A stretch of 64,000 bases of DNA from Polychytrium aggregatum (Eukaryota; Chytridiomycota; Chytridiomycetes; Polychytriales). The DNA is taken from the NCBI RefSeq assembly GCF_025602895.1, contig NW_026516267.1, positions 1 through 64,000 on the forward strand. Reading direction: 5' to 3'. The translations under genes were made by a program, and so were the position numbers. Each line of letters starts with the position of its first letter. Within the stretch, counting starts at the first letter, position 1. The notes under the pieces were generated by a model. The model worked only from the letters and a program-made list of their open reading frames with translations. It searched no databases and was not told the origin of the DNA. This document shows positions 31,557 to 41,929 of this stretch, in pieces.

Positions 31557-33266
31557 ATGATCCGGCCAAGCCCCATGATCCGGCTGCCGCGCATCGTCTC
31601 CTTTGGCTCGACGAGGCTCGCTCTGAGACCTGCGGCCTCGGCTGCGCTCGGGAAGCTGCTGTCGCCGTGGGTTCTCTGCGTGCTTGTTGGCATCGTTCTC
31701 CTCTCGGTGTCCACCCAGCGCTTCGTCCTGGGGGATTGGTTCCGCTCGACCGGCTGGACTCGATTCGTCGCCCTGGTTGGATTCAATCTATGTGTCGCAA
31801 TGGTGCTATGCAACTATGTCCTCTGTGTCTTCACGCATCCGGGATCCGTCGATCGGGTAGGGTCGTTTTCATGCCACTGGCCAGAGTCGATGTCATCGTT
31901 GCGCCCCTGTAGATAAGGGGTCGCTTCAGCCAGGTCTGCTTCGGTGCCGAGGCTGTCAAATCCGCTGGCTCTTGCTCGCTGCCTTGGCGAATCCCACACG
32001 GCACATCATGCTGACTGTTCGTTTTCGCCAACAATGCTCGTGCCCTTGCTCCCCAAAGAGCTGGGAGCCAGCAGGCCTTGAGGGCTTCGGTACGATCGAC
32101 CCGACATGGTAGGCTCGCGGTGCTAGCGGCATCGGATCAGTCGGCATCCAATGCGCAATTTCCCGATTTCGTTGCCTGTCGACCAGCAAACGGCTGCCCG
32201 ATACCCTATGACTTTTGACCGTTTATTGCTCGCAGCGAACATTACGTCGAGATCAAATCGGATTCAGATAGTCGCCCGCGTTTCTGCAAAACCTGCTCGG
32301 TCTTCAAACCCCCACGAGCCCATCATTGCCGCCAGTGCCGGAGCTGCATCCTGCGGATGGATCATCACTGCCCATGGATTGGTAGGGCTTTGGGAGCTGC
32401 GAACCACCGCAAAATCACCGACCCTCATCCCAGAAGCACACGTTAACCTATCGTCGTCACAGAAAACTGCGTGGGCTTCTATAATCAAGGTCATTTCGTG
32501 CGGTTTCTGGTCTATGCGTCGCTCAGCTGCACGATGTGTCTGGCATTTGTGGTTCAGTACATGTGGGGCTTCTTTGCAAGTGTCTTTCAGCATCTTGCCA
32601 AGGTAGGCCGAGGCCACATGTCGTCCGAAGATCATATAGCGGCTTCCTTGGCTCATAAGACGCAATACCTCTGAATACCGCCGGAATGTTCCCATGATAC
32701 CGATCTATGACTTTATCACCAACGCTGATTCGATCTGTTCTCTGCTCCTCCCTCGGGGTGTCGATACAGGGCTCTAAAGATCCACCCGACGAGGGCCTAA
32801 GACTTTTGATTGCGGGAATCAACCTGCTGGTTCTGATTCCTCTCACATCCATCGTCGTGATGCTGACCTCGACTCAGGTTTGCTCCTATGGAGGCTGTAT
32901 CGATGAGCGGTCCGGAGTGTCCTTCCCTTGGCCGCGACGATTCGTTGCTGACACTTTTTTTATTGGCAACAGCTCCATTATCTGGTAACCAACCAAACTA
33001 CAATCGAGTGTCTGGAGAAGGACGAGTTCAGTTTCGCCAAGAGCGGCAAGGTTTCCAAGCTGCGGCACCCGTTTCACATCGGCTACTTTGAAAACATCAA
33101 GGCCATTCTCGGTGACAACATCTGGCTCTGGTTGCTGCCTCAACGCATGAAGGGCGATCCCTACACTTATCCGATAGCAATACTCGAGGACTCTGTGATT
33201 GAGAGCCACAACAGCCGCAGCCCTGTAGCTGAGGAGCCGTTTGTGGGGCGGACCGAGCCGAGCTGA
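31557..33266 (+). CDS. DHHC-type protein S-palmitoyltransferase
   Basis: Six in-phase exons (31557-31856, 32059-32108, 32236-32381, 32463-32602, 32770-32877, 32973-33266) give about 345 aa. Two membrane segments come first ([40 protein letters not shown]), then PGSVDR|SWEP. The cysteine-rich domain follows ([40 protein letters not shown]) with the catalytic DHHC. Two more membrane segments and the family TTxE motif (NQTTIECLE) follow. The enzyme forms an acyl-Cys intermediate and moves palmitate onto protein cysteines at Golgi, ER or plasma membrane. Four-helix topology and length are typical of the family; I cannot assign the subfamily. The ATG at 31557 is the nearest suitable start, and 31447 or 31578 are alternatives. 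Confidence 0.88.
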
Positions 33267-33828
33267 GCCGGTCGACTTGAGCTGCCAAGCTTAGAGCTTA
33301 CTCTGTTCGAAAAGGGCCGCCCTGGTCTGAGCCAGGGTTGTTGTTGATTCCCGCGCCTGAATACACACATTCACCACGGCCGAGCAGCGTGTCCAACCAG
33401 ACTGGAACTGTGGTTATCCTTTGAATATCTCTTGTGGAGGGAAGGGAAGAGAAGGGATACTCATCAAGTCCACGGAGACCCAGGTTCACCAAGTACTTTG
33501 AACATCCCCACCATCACCAGAGACGCCCAAGACCAAGCGACTCGTTCAACCCGACTTGATGGTCGAATGCATTCCATCTCAAGCCTGTGCACCTCAAACC
33601 AACAGCAGGCGGTTCTTGATGCAAAAGAATATAGATGGCACTGTCCCGTTTCGTTCTGAACAGGATGTAAATCCGTCCATCTCTGTTGTATGCACCCAAA
33701 CGTGGTCAGCGCATTTCAGATATTGACCGAATGCGATTCTTGCTCAGGTTTATTGTTCGTGGCGTTGGCGGGAGATATTCTTCCTGGCAGTGGCCGGCCA
33801 AGCTCGCCATGGCTCTGAGTATAGAAAA
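33267..33828. other. Convergent intergenic region
   Basis: 562 bp between the DHHC stop and the SPC1 stop. No gene is seen. A stretch near 33640-33670 (CACTGTCCCGTTTCGTTCTG) resembles one at 62707-62730, possibly a degenerate dispersed repeat. Confidence 0.5.
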
Positions 33829-34564
33829 TCAGAACAGAATCTTGGTAATCCGCGACAGCCAGTCGGTTGTTGGTGCTGGAGCGGTGGATTCCGCCTTGGA
33901 CTCGATCCGTGGAAGCCATTTGACCGGATGGCTTCGAAAAGTGGGCCAAGAGGGAAGCGTCACCTGAAACAGAGATACCAATGCACCCGCCGGGCAAATC
34001 GGGAATGGCTGTTGTCAGTTCTCTGGAGTGGGCATAGGCGATCGCTGCCGCATTAGACAAGGGATGCCTCAGCAGTGATGGTTTGGCTCGATTATGCGGA
34101 GGGCACCGGGTCACGATAAGTCGCTTAGACTCACCAGAAAAGTCAGCAAAAGCCCAACGGCGTTGATGATGGAGAGCCCCAAAACGGACTGTCGCAGAAA
34201 CCCAACGACCAACCCAACGACCTTGTGCATCGCAAGCGAGAAAGGCAATTACTATGTATCCATGTGGTCGCTTGCCTACGACAGGGCCATTGGAAGCAGA
34301 TCCATCTCCCGAAGAGATCATGCGATTGCGTGTCTTACCGCCGTGGACGCCAGCATCGCTACCGAGATGGTTTCGACCTTCTTTTGGCCCTCATAGTCCT
34401 TCCGCAAGGGGTGGGTGGAAAGTCAGTCGATCAGGCAGGGACCACACCGGCAGACTTGTGCAGGAGAAAGCCGACATGAGAGGCTGTCGCAGCCCTCGCG
34501 CAGCCCAGATGCACCACATGCACCAGAGGCAAGACCGCACCATGTAGTCCAGCAGCGAAAACAT
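33829..34564 (-). CDS. SPC1: Signal peptidase complex subunit 1 (SPC12 family)
   Basis: Four short exons on the minus strand (34564-34541, 34398-34339, 34221-34135, 33963-33829) join in phase 0 throughout to a 101-aa protein. It starts MFSLLDYM|DYEGQKKVETIS, the conserved MDYxGQ region of SPCS1. Two transmembrane segments separated by a short turn follow (ISVAMLASTA|VVGLVVGF; SVLGLSIINAVGLLLTFL), then the family signature |VTLPSWPTFRSHPVKWLP. Human SPCS1 has LPPWPIYRRHPLKWLP at this place. The protein is a non-catalytic subunit of the ER signal peptidase complex with both ends cytosolic. None of its exons exceeds 135 nt, so automatic gene calling may miss it. Start and stop are both well supported. 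Confidence 0.88.
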
Positions 34565-35311
34565 CTTGGCGGTGCAGATCGATGGCAGCGGAGAATGCAA
34601 ACCAGCGCTCCAAAGCTCGGTCGTCGCAAATGGCATTCGAGGTCATGTGAGCGTTGCATCCATCGCCTCAACCAGCGCCGGAATCGACAATCGACACTTG
34701 GACCGACTACACAGTGGCCAAACATCAATACCTGAGTAGTAGTGAATCCAACATCAAATATACCGCATGGCCGGTTGTCAACGGCTGTCGATCGGTCGGA
34801 AAATGGTAACTGTTCGTCTTTGTTTGGCCTGAACATTCTCGATAGAGACGCTGCTCCGGTGGCCGGTCGTCTGTTCCCACCGGGAGTGGCTTTCTCCCGC
34901 TACCCATTGCATCGATCACCCATATTCCATAGCACTCGTTCCCGGGTCGCTGAGCATGCTTCTCGTCCCTTCGTCAGCCCTGCCTGTGGTCGTCGCTCGT
35001 TCTCTGCCCAGCATTTCCTGCACAGGAACACCACGGCCTGCGCGTCTCGATCGCACAACGCCGAGGCGGTGTCCATTTCGAGACATGGCTGCTTCGGACC
35101 AGGAGCCTCGTTGGCTTCATCGAGCCTCTCCGTCCATCTCCGTCTTGCCCTCATCTGCACGCACCGTCACGATTTCGACCCACCCTCCGAGACTTATTTG
35201 CAAGGCACGGCCGACCATTTGTTAGCATCCGCAAATTCGTGGCTGCCCGTTCGGTCGCCACTCTGTCAGTCGTATCCGAAGCCTCCATCCGCCCCTCTCC
35301 CCCTTGTCCCG

Positions 35312-35342
<31 letters not shown>

Positions 35343-35414
35343 CCCTGGCTCTGGCTCTCGTCCGATCGCACTACTGTCTCTCTCCATACCACTGGCGGAT
35401 CTCCTTTGTAAGCG
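34565..35414. promoter_or_regulatory. Divergent promoter region of SPC1 and the ankyrin gene, with CTGGCT repeat
   Basis: 850 bp between two outward-facing start codons. It includes about eight tandem copies of GGCTCT/CTGGCT hexamers (35311-35357), 58 bp before the ankyrin start codon. Long frames crossing it are by-products of the GC-rich repeat. No TATA box is evident. Confidence 0.5.
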
Positions 35415-38272
35415 ATGCCTCTGGACCTCAGTCAGCTCTTTGCGCAAGCTACGTCGAGTGCCGACAACAACCCAGCACAGGGAAGCGACGACGAGCTCGA
35501 CAACGAGATCACGGCGGAGCTCATTTCGCTCAAGCAAGCTGTCAAGAATGGCCACATTGAGCAAGTGTGTTCCTTGCTCAATGTCCGCTCGCTGCCCTTT
35601 ACGCCAATCGACGTTCCCAGCAACTTCGCTCTTCCTTTGGACCCGCCAAGAAACACAGCGATTCCCGCTGGGTGCTCTGGCGACCATGCAGGCTCCGTTG
35701 GCGACACCGGCGACACCGGCGATACCGGCGATACTGGCAATGCTGGCAATGTCGGCGATGCTGGCGATACCGGCAATGTCGGCGATGCTCTGGAATCAAG
35801 CGTGTTCGAGCCGAGGCCCCCCAGTCCAAAGTGTAGTCCGAATGGCAGTCCGGATCTGTTTCCCTCCCTTTCCTTGTCGCCGTCGTCAATCGGGGCAAAG
35901 GGCCCTCTGATCGACGTCAATTCCGTACTGAGCAAAACCGGCCGGACCGCACTGCATCATGCAAGCGAAAACGGACATGCTGACATTGTGCGGGTGCTCC
36001 TCAAGCTCGGAGCCGACCCCTCCAAGCGCGACCGAACGACGGAGAAGTGGGCACCGATTCACCTCGCCGCAAAGAACGGCCATACCGAGGTTGTCAAGGT
36101 CCTGGTGAGCAACGCAAAAGTAGACGTGGACTGCACAGGTAGGGCTCCTCTCGAGAGGTTGGCTTTGTTTGGGCACGGACCTGCCAATTGGTCGTTCGCC
36201 CTGGTCCTCGATGGGAATTGGGTGAGGGAGCGGCCAAGTCTATCTCGGTATCGCGATTCGCTAAACCAGATCAAAATCTCTCTTTGACGAACGCTGGGAT
36301 GTCCAAAACTGTGATGCCAAGGCGACGATGAATGGTCTGTTCGTGGCTCGATGGAAATCGCTTCTCGTTGAGCAGACACTGCACCCCGATGCTTTCTCTG
36401 CCTCAAGCGCCTCCCCAGCGGTCATCTCGATGCACATATCGCGTGTGCGAGGTCGTTCACATTGAGCGTGCTCATTTGCTGACGCTGTTGTCGATATGTC
36501 CAGGACCTCTCTCCATCTGGCCTCCCGAAGCGAGCGAAACAACGTCGTCGCCTTCCTCCTCCGAGCCGGGGCCAACCCAGATGCCAAAAAATCCGATGGA
36601 TGGACTCCCTTGCATTTAGCTGCCCACAACGACAACCTTGATATTGTGGTGATGCTTTTGCAGGCCGGGGCTGATATCGATCAGCTCGAGAACGAGGGCC
36701 GGACACCGCTCCATGTCGCCATCTCGGGTGCCAACCTTGATATTGCGTCGTTGCTGATCGAGGCAAACAAGAGCCGACCAAACCCAGCCGAGTTTTTGAA
36801 CCGACAGGAGAAATCCTCACAGATGACTGCGCTCCATTTGTCGCTGAAGGAGTCTGATCACATTGATGCTGTCAAGATGTTACTCGACGCTGGAACGGAT
36901 CCAAATATCAAAGAAGAAGACGATTACATCACCCTGCACTTTGCGGTCATGCGCGACAATGCAGCTGCCGTCCAAGCCTTGCTCTCGGCCGGATCCAACG
37001 TCAACGCCAGAACAAAAGGGGGCTGGACGGCTCTCCATCAGGTGGGTTTGCGGATCACGTTATCGAATTCAAGCGTCTGTGCGCACAGCGTGATGGCTGT
37101 CATGTTGTTTGGACTCAGACCTTACTGCCACATACTGCCACACACTGCCACGTTCTGACATGCCCGCCAATTGATTTTGCCGCTTGATATTTGACACTAT
37201 TTTGCGGCCGCCGAATGCCGGCAACCTATGCTAATGAACTGCCAATTCTTTCAAAACTGGATACTGTGCTCACATACAGGCCTGCAAAGGAGGACGCCTG
37301 GATATCAGCAGGCTGCTGATTGCCAACGGAGCACAGTACAATGCACAGAAGGATGACGGGTATGCGCCTTTGCATCTCGCCACCCTCAACGGGCACTGGG
37401 GCCTCGTCAGATTCCTGATCAAGTCCGGAGCAAGTTTGAATGCAGGAGACAACGGCCGGCACACCCCTCTCTACATTGCTGTGCAGAAACAGCGTATAGC
37501 CATCAGCAAGCTATTGATCGATGCTGGCTGCGATGTCAACGCCATCAATCAGAGCGGGTCGTGTGCCTTACATGTGGCTGCCGGAGACGGAGAGGTTGAG
37601 ATTGTCGAGATGCTCTTGCTCGCCGGTGCGAATCTACTCTGTGCTCGCGACGATGGCTGCACGGCCCTGCACCTTGCTGTGATGAGCAACCGAAGCGATG
37701 TCGTCAAGCGCCTACTGCGCGAAGGCAACCTCACGGGCTGTACCGTCGCATTGACAAGTGCTGTCGACGACGAGCGCAAGACGGCCTTTCATCACGCCAC
37801 AAAGAAGGAGTACAGCGAAGCATTCAGCCTCCTGCTCCAGGCAGGGTCGAATGTCAATGCCCAGGACAAGGACGGCTGGTCGCCTTTGCACTATGCTGCT
37901 GCTTCCGGCTCAAGCAGCATGAGCAAGATCCTGATCTCCCACGGGGCGGACCCCAATGTGTGCGATGCCCAGCGGCGAACGCCGCTGCACCTGGCGGCTC
38001 GCAACGATCACCCGGACATCATCCCGCTGCTGCTCCACGGCGGCGGCGGCAAAGATGCACTTGACCGGGACGGCTGGACCCCGATGTTCTATGCGGTGTC
38101 GAACAACAACATTAGAGTAGTTCGCGCCCTGATGAGAGAGCGGGCCAATCTGGATGTTCGGGACAGGGAAGGGGCCACGGTCTTTGATTTGGCCGACCGA
38201 CGAGGGTACGTTGAGGTTGCTGATATATTGGCGGGCGAGCCTCTTGATCCTCCGCCCTACTACGAAGAGTAG
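35415..38272 (+). CDS. Ankyrin-repeat protein with collagen-like insert
   Basis: Four exons (35415-36138, 36322-36334, 36504-37041, 37280-38272) give 755 aa. The second is a 13-nt microexon: only with it does the frame join and restore an ankyrin repeat (VDVDCTG|DDEW|TSLHLASRSE). About fifteen ankyrin repeats run from residue 175 to 740, for example GRTALHHASENGHADIVRVL and GWTPLHLAAHNDNLDIVVML. They form a solenoid used for protein binding. An incomplete repeat near residue 35 is followed by an insert with eleven Gly-X-X triplets (GDTGDTGDTGDTGNAGNVGD). The C-terminus is DPPPYYEE, with a PPxY motif that WW domains, for example of Nedd4-type ligases, can bind. No transmembrane segment or enzyme domain is seen; the partner is unknown. 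Confidence 0.88.
35696..35791 (+). repeat. 9-bp coding tandem repeat (Gly-Asp-Thr triplets)
   Basis: Imperfect GGCGACACC-type units in frame within the first exon of the ankyrin gene, encoding eleven Gly-X-X triplets. Unit sequence varies (GATACC, AATGCT, AATGTC), so slippage followed by substitution is likely. Confidence 0.85.
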
Positions 38273-38988
38273 AGAGTCGTGACGAGCTCACGAACCCGAG
38301 GTCACGGGCAAAGAACCGCCCAAAATACAGTGTTTTCAAAACGCAATGGCACACCCGGTTCTGGTCCAGGGCTGTCTGGGTCCTGAATACAGCCATCGCT
38401 GCGCTGCGCTGCGACGCCGCAGTCCCCAGATGCCTGGGTGATCGATTCATTGCACACGACTATGCTCGACGCAGGCCATGTCCCGTTTGTTCATGTCTTG
38501 GGAGCTGAAGACGGTGGCCGTTGCCAGAGTTGCGCCGCGGATTGGACGCGGCTGATTCGCAATACCCAGGCGCCCGCGCTGTTGGGGTCACCCGACCAGC
38601 GCCCCAGCTCCGGTGAGGCACGCCAACCAGGACCAGTCCGGCTTTTTGGCTTTCCGGCTTTCTGGACATTCAGACCGACTTGGCCGTTCCGACCCGCCAT
38701 CGCATCGATTAGCCACCTTTCGTTTGGCTCACCAGCTTCCCACGGGCTCGGCGGAAGCAAGCCCAACCACGCCAGCGGCTGCCCGAAACGGAGGTCGCAC
38801 AACCGCTCGATGCGTGTTTCGCCCCTCCCCTCTCCCCTCTCCCCTCTCCCCTCTCCCCTCGACGCCCAAGGCAAAAGCGGCTCCTTCTCCTGCACGGGCT
38901 CCAGCGCTGTCACCCGCCGAGCTGCCGCCCATCGAGCTGCCGCCCTTGCCTGCGGGACCCTTCCCGAGAACCTCATCTTGCCACCGAA
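38273..38988 (+). other. Intergenic region with CCCCTCTC tandem repeat
   Basis: 716 bp between the ankyrin stop and the next start codon on the same strand. It contains a C/T tract of tandem CCCCTCTC units (38822-38860), about 130 bp upstream of the SH3-septin-like start, presumably in its promoter. No gene is seen. Confidence 0.6.
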
Positions 38989-41283
38989 ATGTCCCACAAG
39001 TATCAGGCGATCGCATCCTTCATTCCAAACAGCCCGGACGAGCTGGCCTTCAACGCAGGCGACATTCTGGCTCTGACCGAATTCTATGACGATGGTACGC
39101 AGCCGGTCGCAAGTCTCGGGGCATCGTCAGGGAGCGGCGCACTGCCGAGAGGAGTGACTGCAAGCCTCCGATCATAAGCCAACGCAAGGATTCTGTCCTC
39201 CGTCAAGGCATCGCAACCGGCCCTGTTGTATCTGCCGCTCACCGCGGGCCGCCCTCCTTCCAATATCGATCTGCGGCCTGGCTCCTCGATCCCGATCTCC
39301 CGTCTGCATGCTGTGGCCTGCGCCGGATGCACTAACTGCCTCTTGGTGGAATTGTTCTGTTCAGGTTGGGCCAATGCCATTAACCAAAGCAACTTCCGCT
39401 CTGGGTTGGTCTCCGGCAACTGTGAGTGCAGTAATGCAGGGAGGGGCTTGACAGGGGAGGCTGCTGGGAGACAGACAATCGAGCAAGCCCATGCGAATAT
39501 GCCAGGGCATCGAGGCTACTCCGTGAACCTTGAACCCACGATCGCATAGTGACCCATGATTTCCTCGCTTCGCAGTCATCGTCCCGGCCGGCGCCCAGAT
39601 CGACAACCCTGCCAATCCGCCCCTGCCTTTCCCGAGAATCTCATCGCAGAGCAGTCGGAGCTCCGTCCCCCAGACACCCATACAAGCCCATGTCGGAGTG
39701 GGAACCGGCTCGACCTTCAATTTCACCAACCCTATAAGCGCCATCCGAACCTCTAACTACAATCTGAACATGACGGCGAATAGGAGTCTGCCTGGCAGCT
39801 TGTCCAACATGGCTGACAGCAGCTCCGACCGAAGCGTCCCGACCGAGCCTGTCACCAACACCGTTGTGATGCCCCCAAAGTTTACGCAGATGTCTGACTC
39901 GGAATGCAAGGACTTTGTCGTCAAGCGTCTTGAGGAAACGATTAGGCTTAGGAGTCTCAGAGAGCGGGCGCCGAATGATATTGGAACAATCAAAATATCG
40001 GTCACCGGTGATTCTGGAATCGGAAAGGTGGGTAAAATGAAAGAATGAGACCAAGACGACCGAAAGCTCGGCCGCTGCATACACGTCTGTGGGACAGCTC
40101 CCGAACAGATGAAAGCAGCTGCTAATCTTTGATCCAGGGGCTTGAGGGCTTGACGAAAGCGTCTGGGTTGGTGACGAGCGTTGGTTGGACAACTAGTGCT
40201 ATCAGGGCTGTCCACATGTGCATGTGAGCGTCCAAACTGACCAAACAATTCTGGCCGGCCAATCAATCCATCGAATTGCTGCAGACGCGCTTGATCGACA
40301 GCTTTCTCGAGATGAATCAGTTTGCTTCCCGAGAACCAACAATATCGTATCTTGAAATGGACCCCAGGCTCGCGATTCGCGAGATTCGAGGCTCGACCAT
40401 ATCGGCTGATGAGGAGCGTCCAAATGAAGAGCGGCAAAACGTGTGCTTCGTCGACACACCCGGCTTTGGCTCCTATATCAACGCCCTGGCCACAATCGAC
40501 CCCGTAATCGAGTATCACGACAAGGAGTTTCAGCGCACCGATCAGTTCTTTTCTCGACAGAACCCGTCCAGCAAGAGCATTATCAGCTTCATCACATCCG
40601 GAACTGGGGGCTCCAATCATGTAGATCTCTGTCTCTATGGCATCCTGCATCGCCTGAAGCCTGTGGACATTGAATTTATGCGACGTCTGTCGTCGGTTGT
40701 CACGATCGTTCCTGTGATCATGAAGTGTGATGCCATGCGCAAGAACGAACTTTTCCAGCTCAAGACACAGATTTTGTCGGAACTCGGTCGAGCCGGCATT
40801 CGCGTGTTTGGATTCGGCCTCGAAATGTGGGAACTCCTGGTGCTTGCCCGCAATCAGCTGCCCGGGGCTGTCCCATTTGCAATCAGCAACTATGCCATCA
40901 TGAACGAGGATCCCGGGCCCTTGAGCGAGCTGGAGACGCTCCAGAAGCTGCTTCTATTCCAATCTCTCCCGGAAATACGATACTGGACAGCAGAGACCTT
41001 TGTCAAGTGGAGGACTGTCCTGATTGAAAAAGAGGAAGCCGAGCGAAAATTGCTTATCGAGAATCAGAGAGCCCAGGAGGAGAAACGACTTTTGTTCGAA
41101 GCAAAACGAGAGAATGAGATACTGAGGGCGAAGGCTGCTCTTGAGGAAAAGGCAAGGGAAGAGGAGGAGCGTCGCCGTCAGGAGGATGAATTCCGCCGCC
41201 TGCAAGAAGAAGCCCGTGCAAGACTCGAGGCCAAGCAAAAGGGCAACGAGGGATTGGCGAAGTGGTTCAAGACTCGGCACTGA
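38989..41283 (+). CDS. SH3 domain fused to a septin-like GTPase with C-terminal coiled coil
   Basis: Four in-phase exons (38989-39094, 39365-39421, 39576-40027, 40285-41283) give 537 aa. The N-terminus is a complete SH3 domain rebuilt by splicing (YQAIASFIPNSPDELAFNAG; LTEFYDDG|WANAINQSNF; RSGLVSGN). A linker of about 130 residues leads to a septin-type G domain: P-loop GDSGIGK|T, switch II CFVDTPGFGSYI, and the region HVDLCLYGILHRLKPVDIEF followed by MRRLSSVVTIVPVIMKCD. There MKCD stands in place of the septin AKAD. The septin unique element (WG.IEVEN region) is not recognisable. The last 80 residues are a charged coiled coil (about residues 445-520). Septins form GTP-binding filaments at the cell cortex; here SH3 would add a proline-ligand tether (inference). 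A septin with an N-terminal SH3 domain is not an arrangement I know. Confidence 0.87.
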
Positions 41284-41929
41284 ACCCTGCAGCTGGATGT
41301 CATAGTACCGCATGGCCGGAAGATATAATGAAACAGGCTCCGTTCCGTCCGCTGCAATCATGGGTGAGGAAGCCAAGGGTTCTGGGTGGTTTGGGAGGAA
41401 AATCTGGAATACATTTGGTCGATCTCCTTGGTGGCCATTGACTGCCAGGAACATCGTCGCGTATGTAAATGAAGCCTCACATCATATTATTGGACATATG
41501 AGTGGACAAATTCCAGACCAGCAAGTGTCAGGCTCGTGGCTGGTGAGATTCCAGCGCAAACTGGAAAAGTAGGCCCAGGAAGGACAGGGGCAATAGAGCT
41601 CAAAGGAGTCAATTCGAGGTAAATCTGAGCTACTGATGAGAGGAAGTCCGCTCTACCGTCGCACCGTTGGCAAGTGAGGTATGGGTCCAGAGAAAGACAG
41701 AGCATGGCAGGATAGGGCAAGTCAAGATAGTGCTCAAGATAGTGCAGGGAGACTCTGGCAGACAGGAAGGTTCAGAAAGTACCTGCCTTACTTCCCGATA
41801 ATGTGTCGAACTTTCGAATAAACGTGTGGACGGGACAAACCACAGCAATACAGTGCAGTGGGAATCCAGAGTTCATGGAATCGCAGAGCGTGCCACGCTA
41901 TCGAGAATACAATCGCCACGGGAACATGT
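41284..41929. other. Spacer between the septin-like gene and the transposon block
   Basis: No gene is seen. 41700-41745 holds a direct repeat (CAAGATAGTGCTCAAGATAGTGC). From about 41790 to 41929 the sequence (with AATAAACG near 41818) replaces the expected end of element D, so a further element fragment or a deletion scar may lie here. Confidence 0.5.

Noticed and set aside
34742-35560. 272-codon plus-strand frame upstream of the ankyrin gene
   Set aside because: Low-complexity Ser/Arg/Leu product of the GC-rich repeat region, overlapping the ankyrin start in another frame, with no domain.
41625-41665. CTGATGAG motif suggesting a hammerhead ribozyme
   Set aside because: No stem II hairpin and no GAAA follow at the required spacing.
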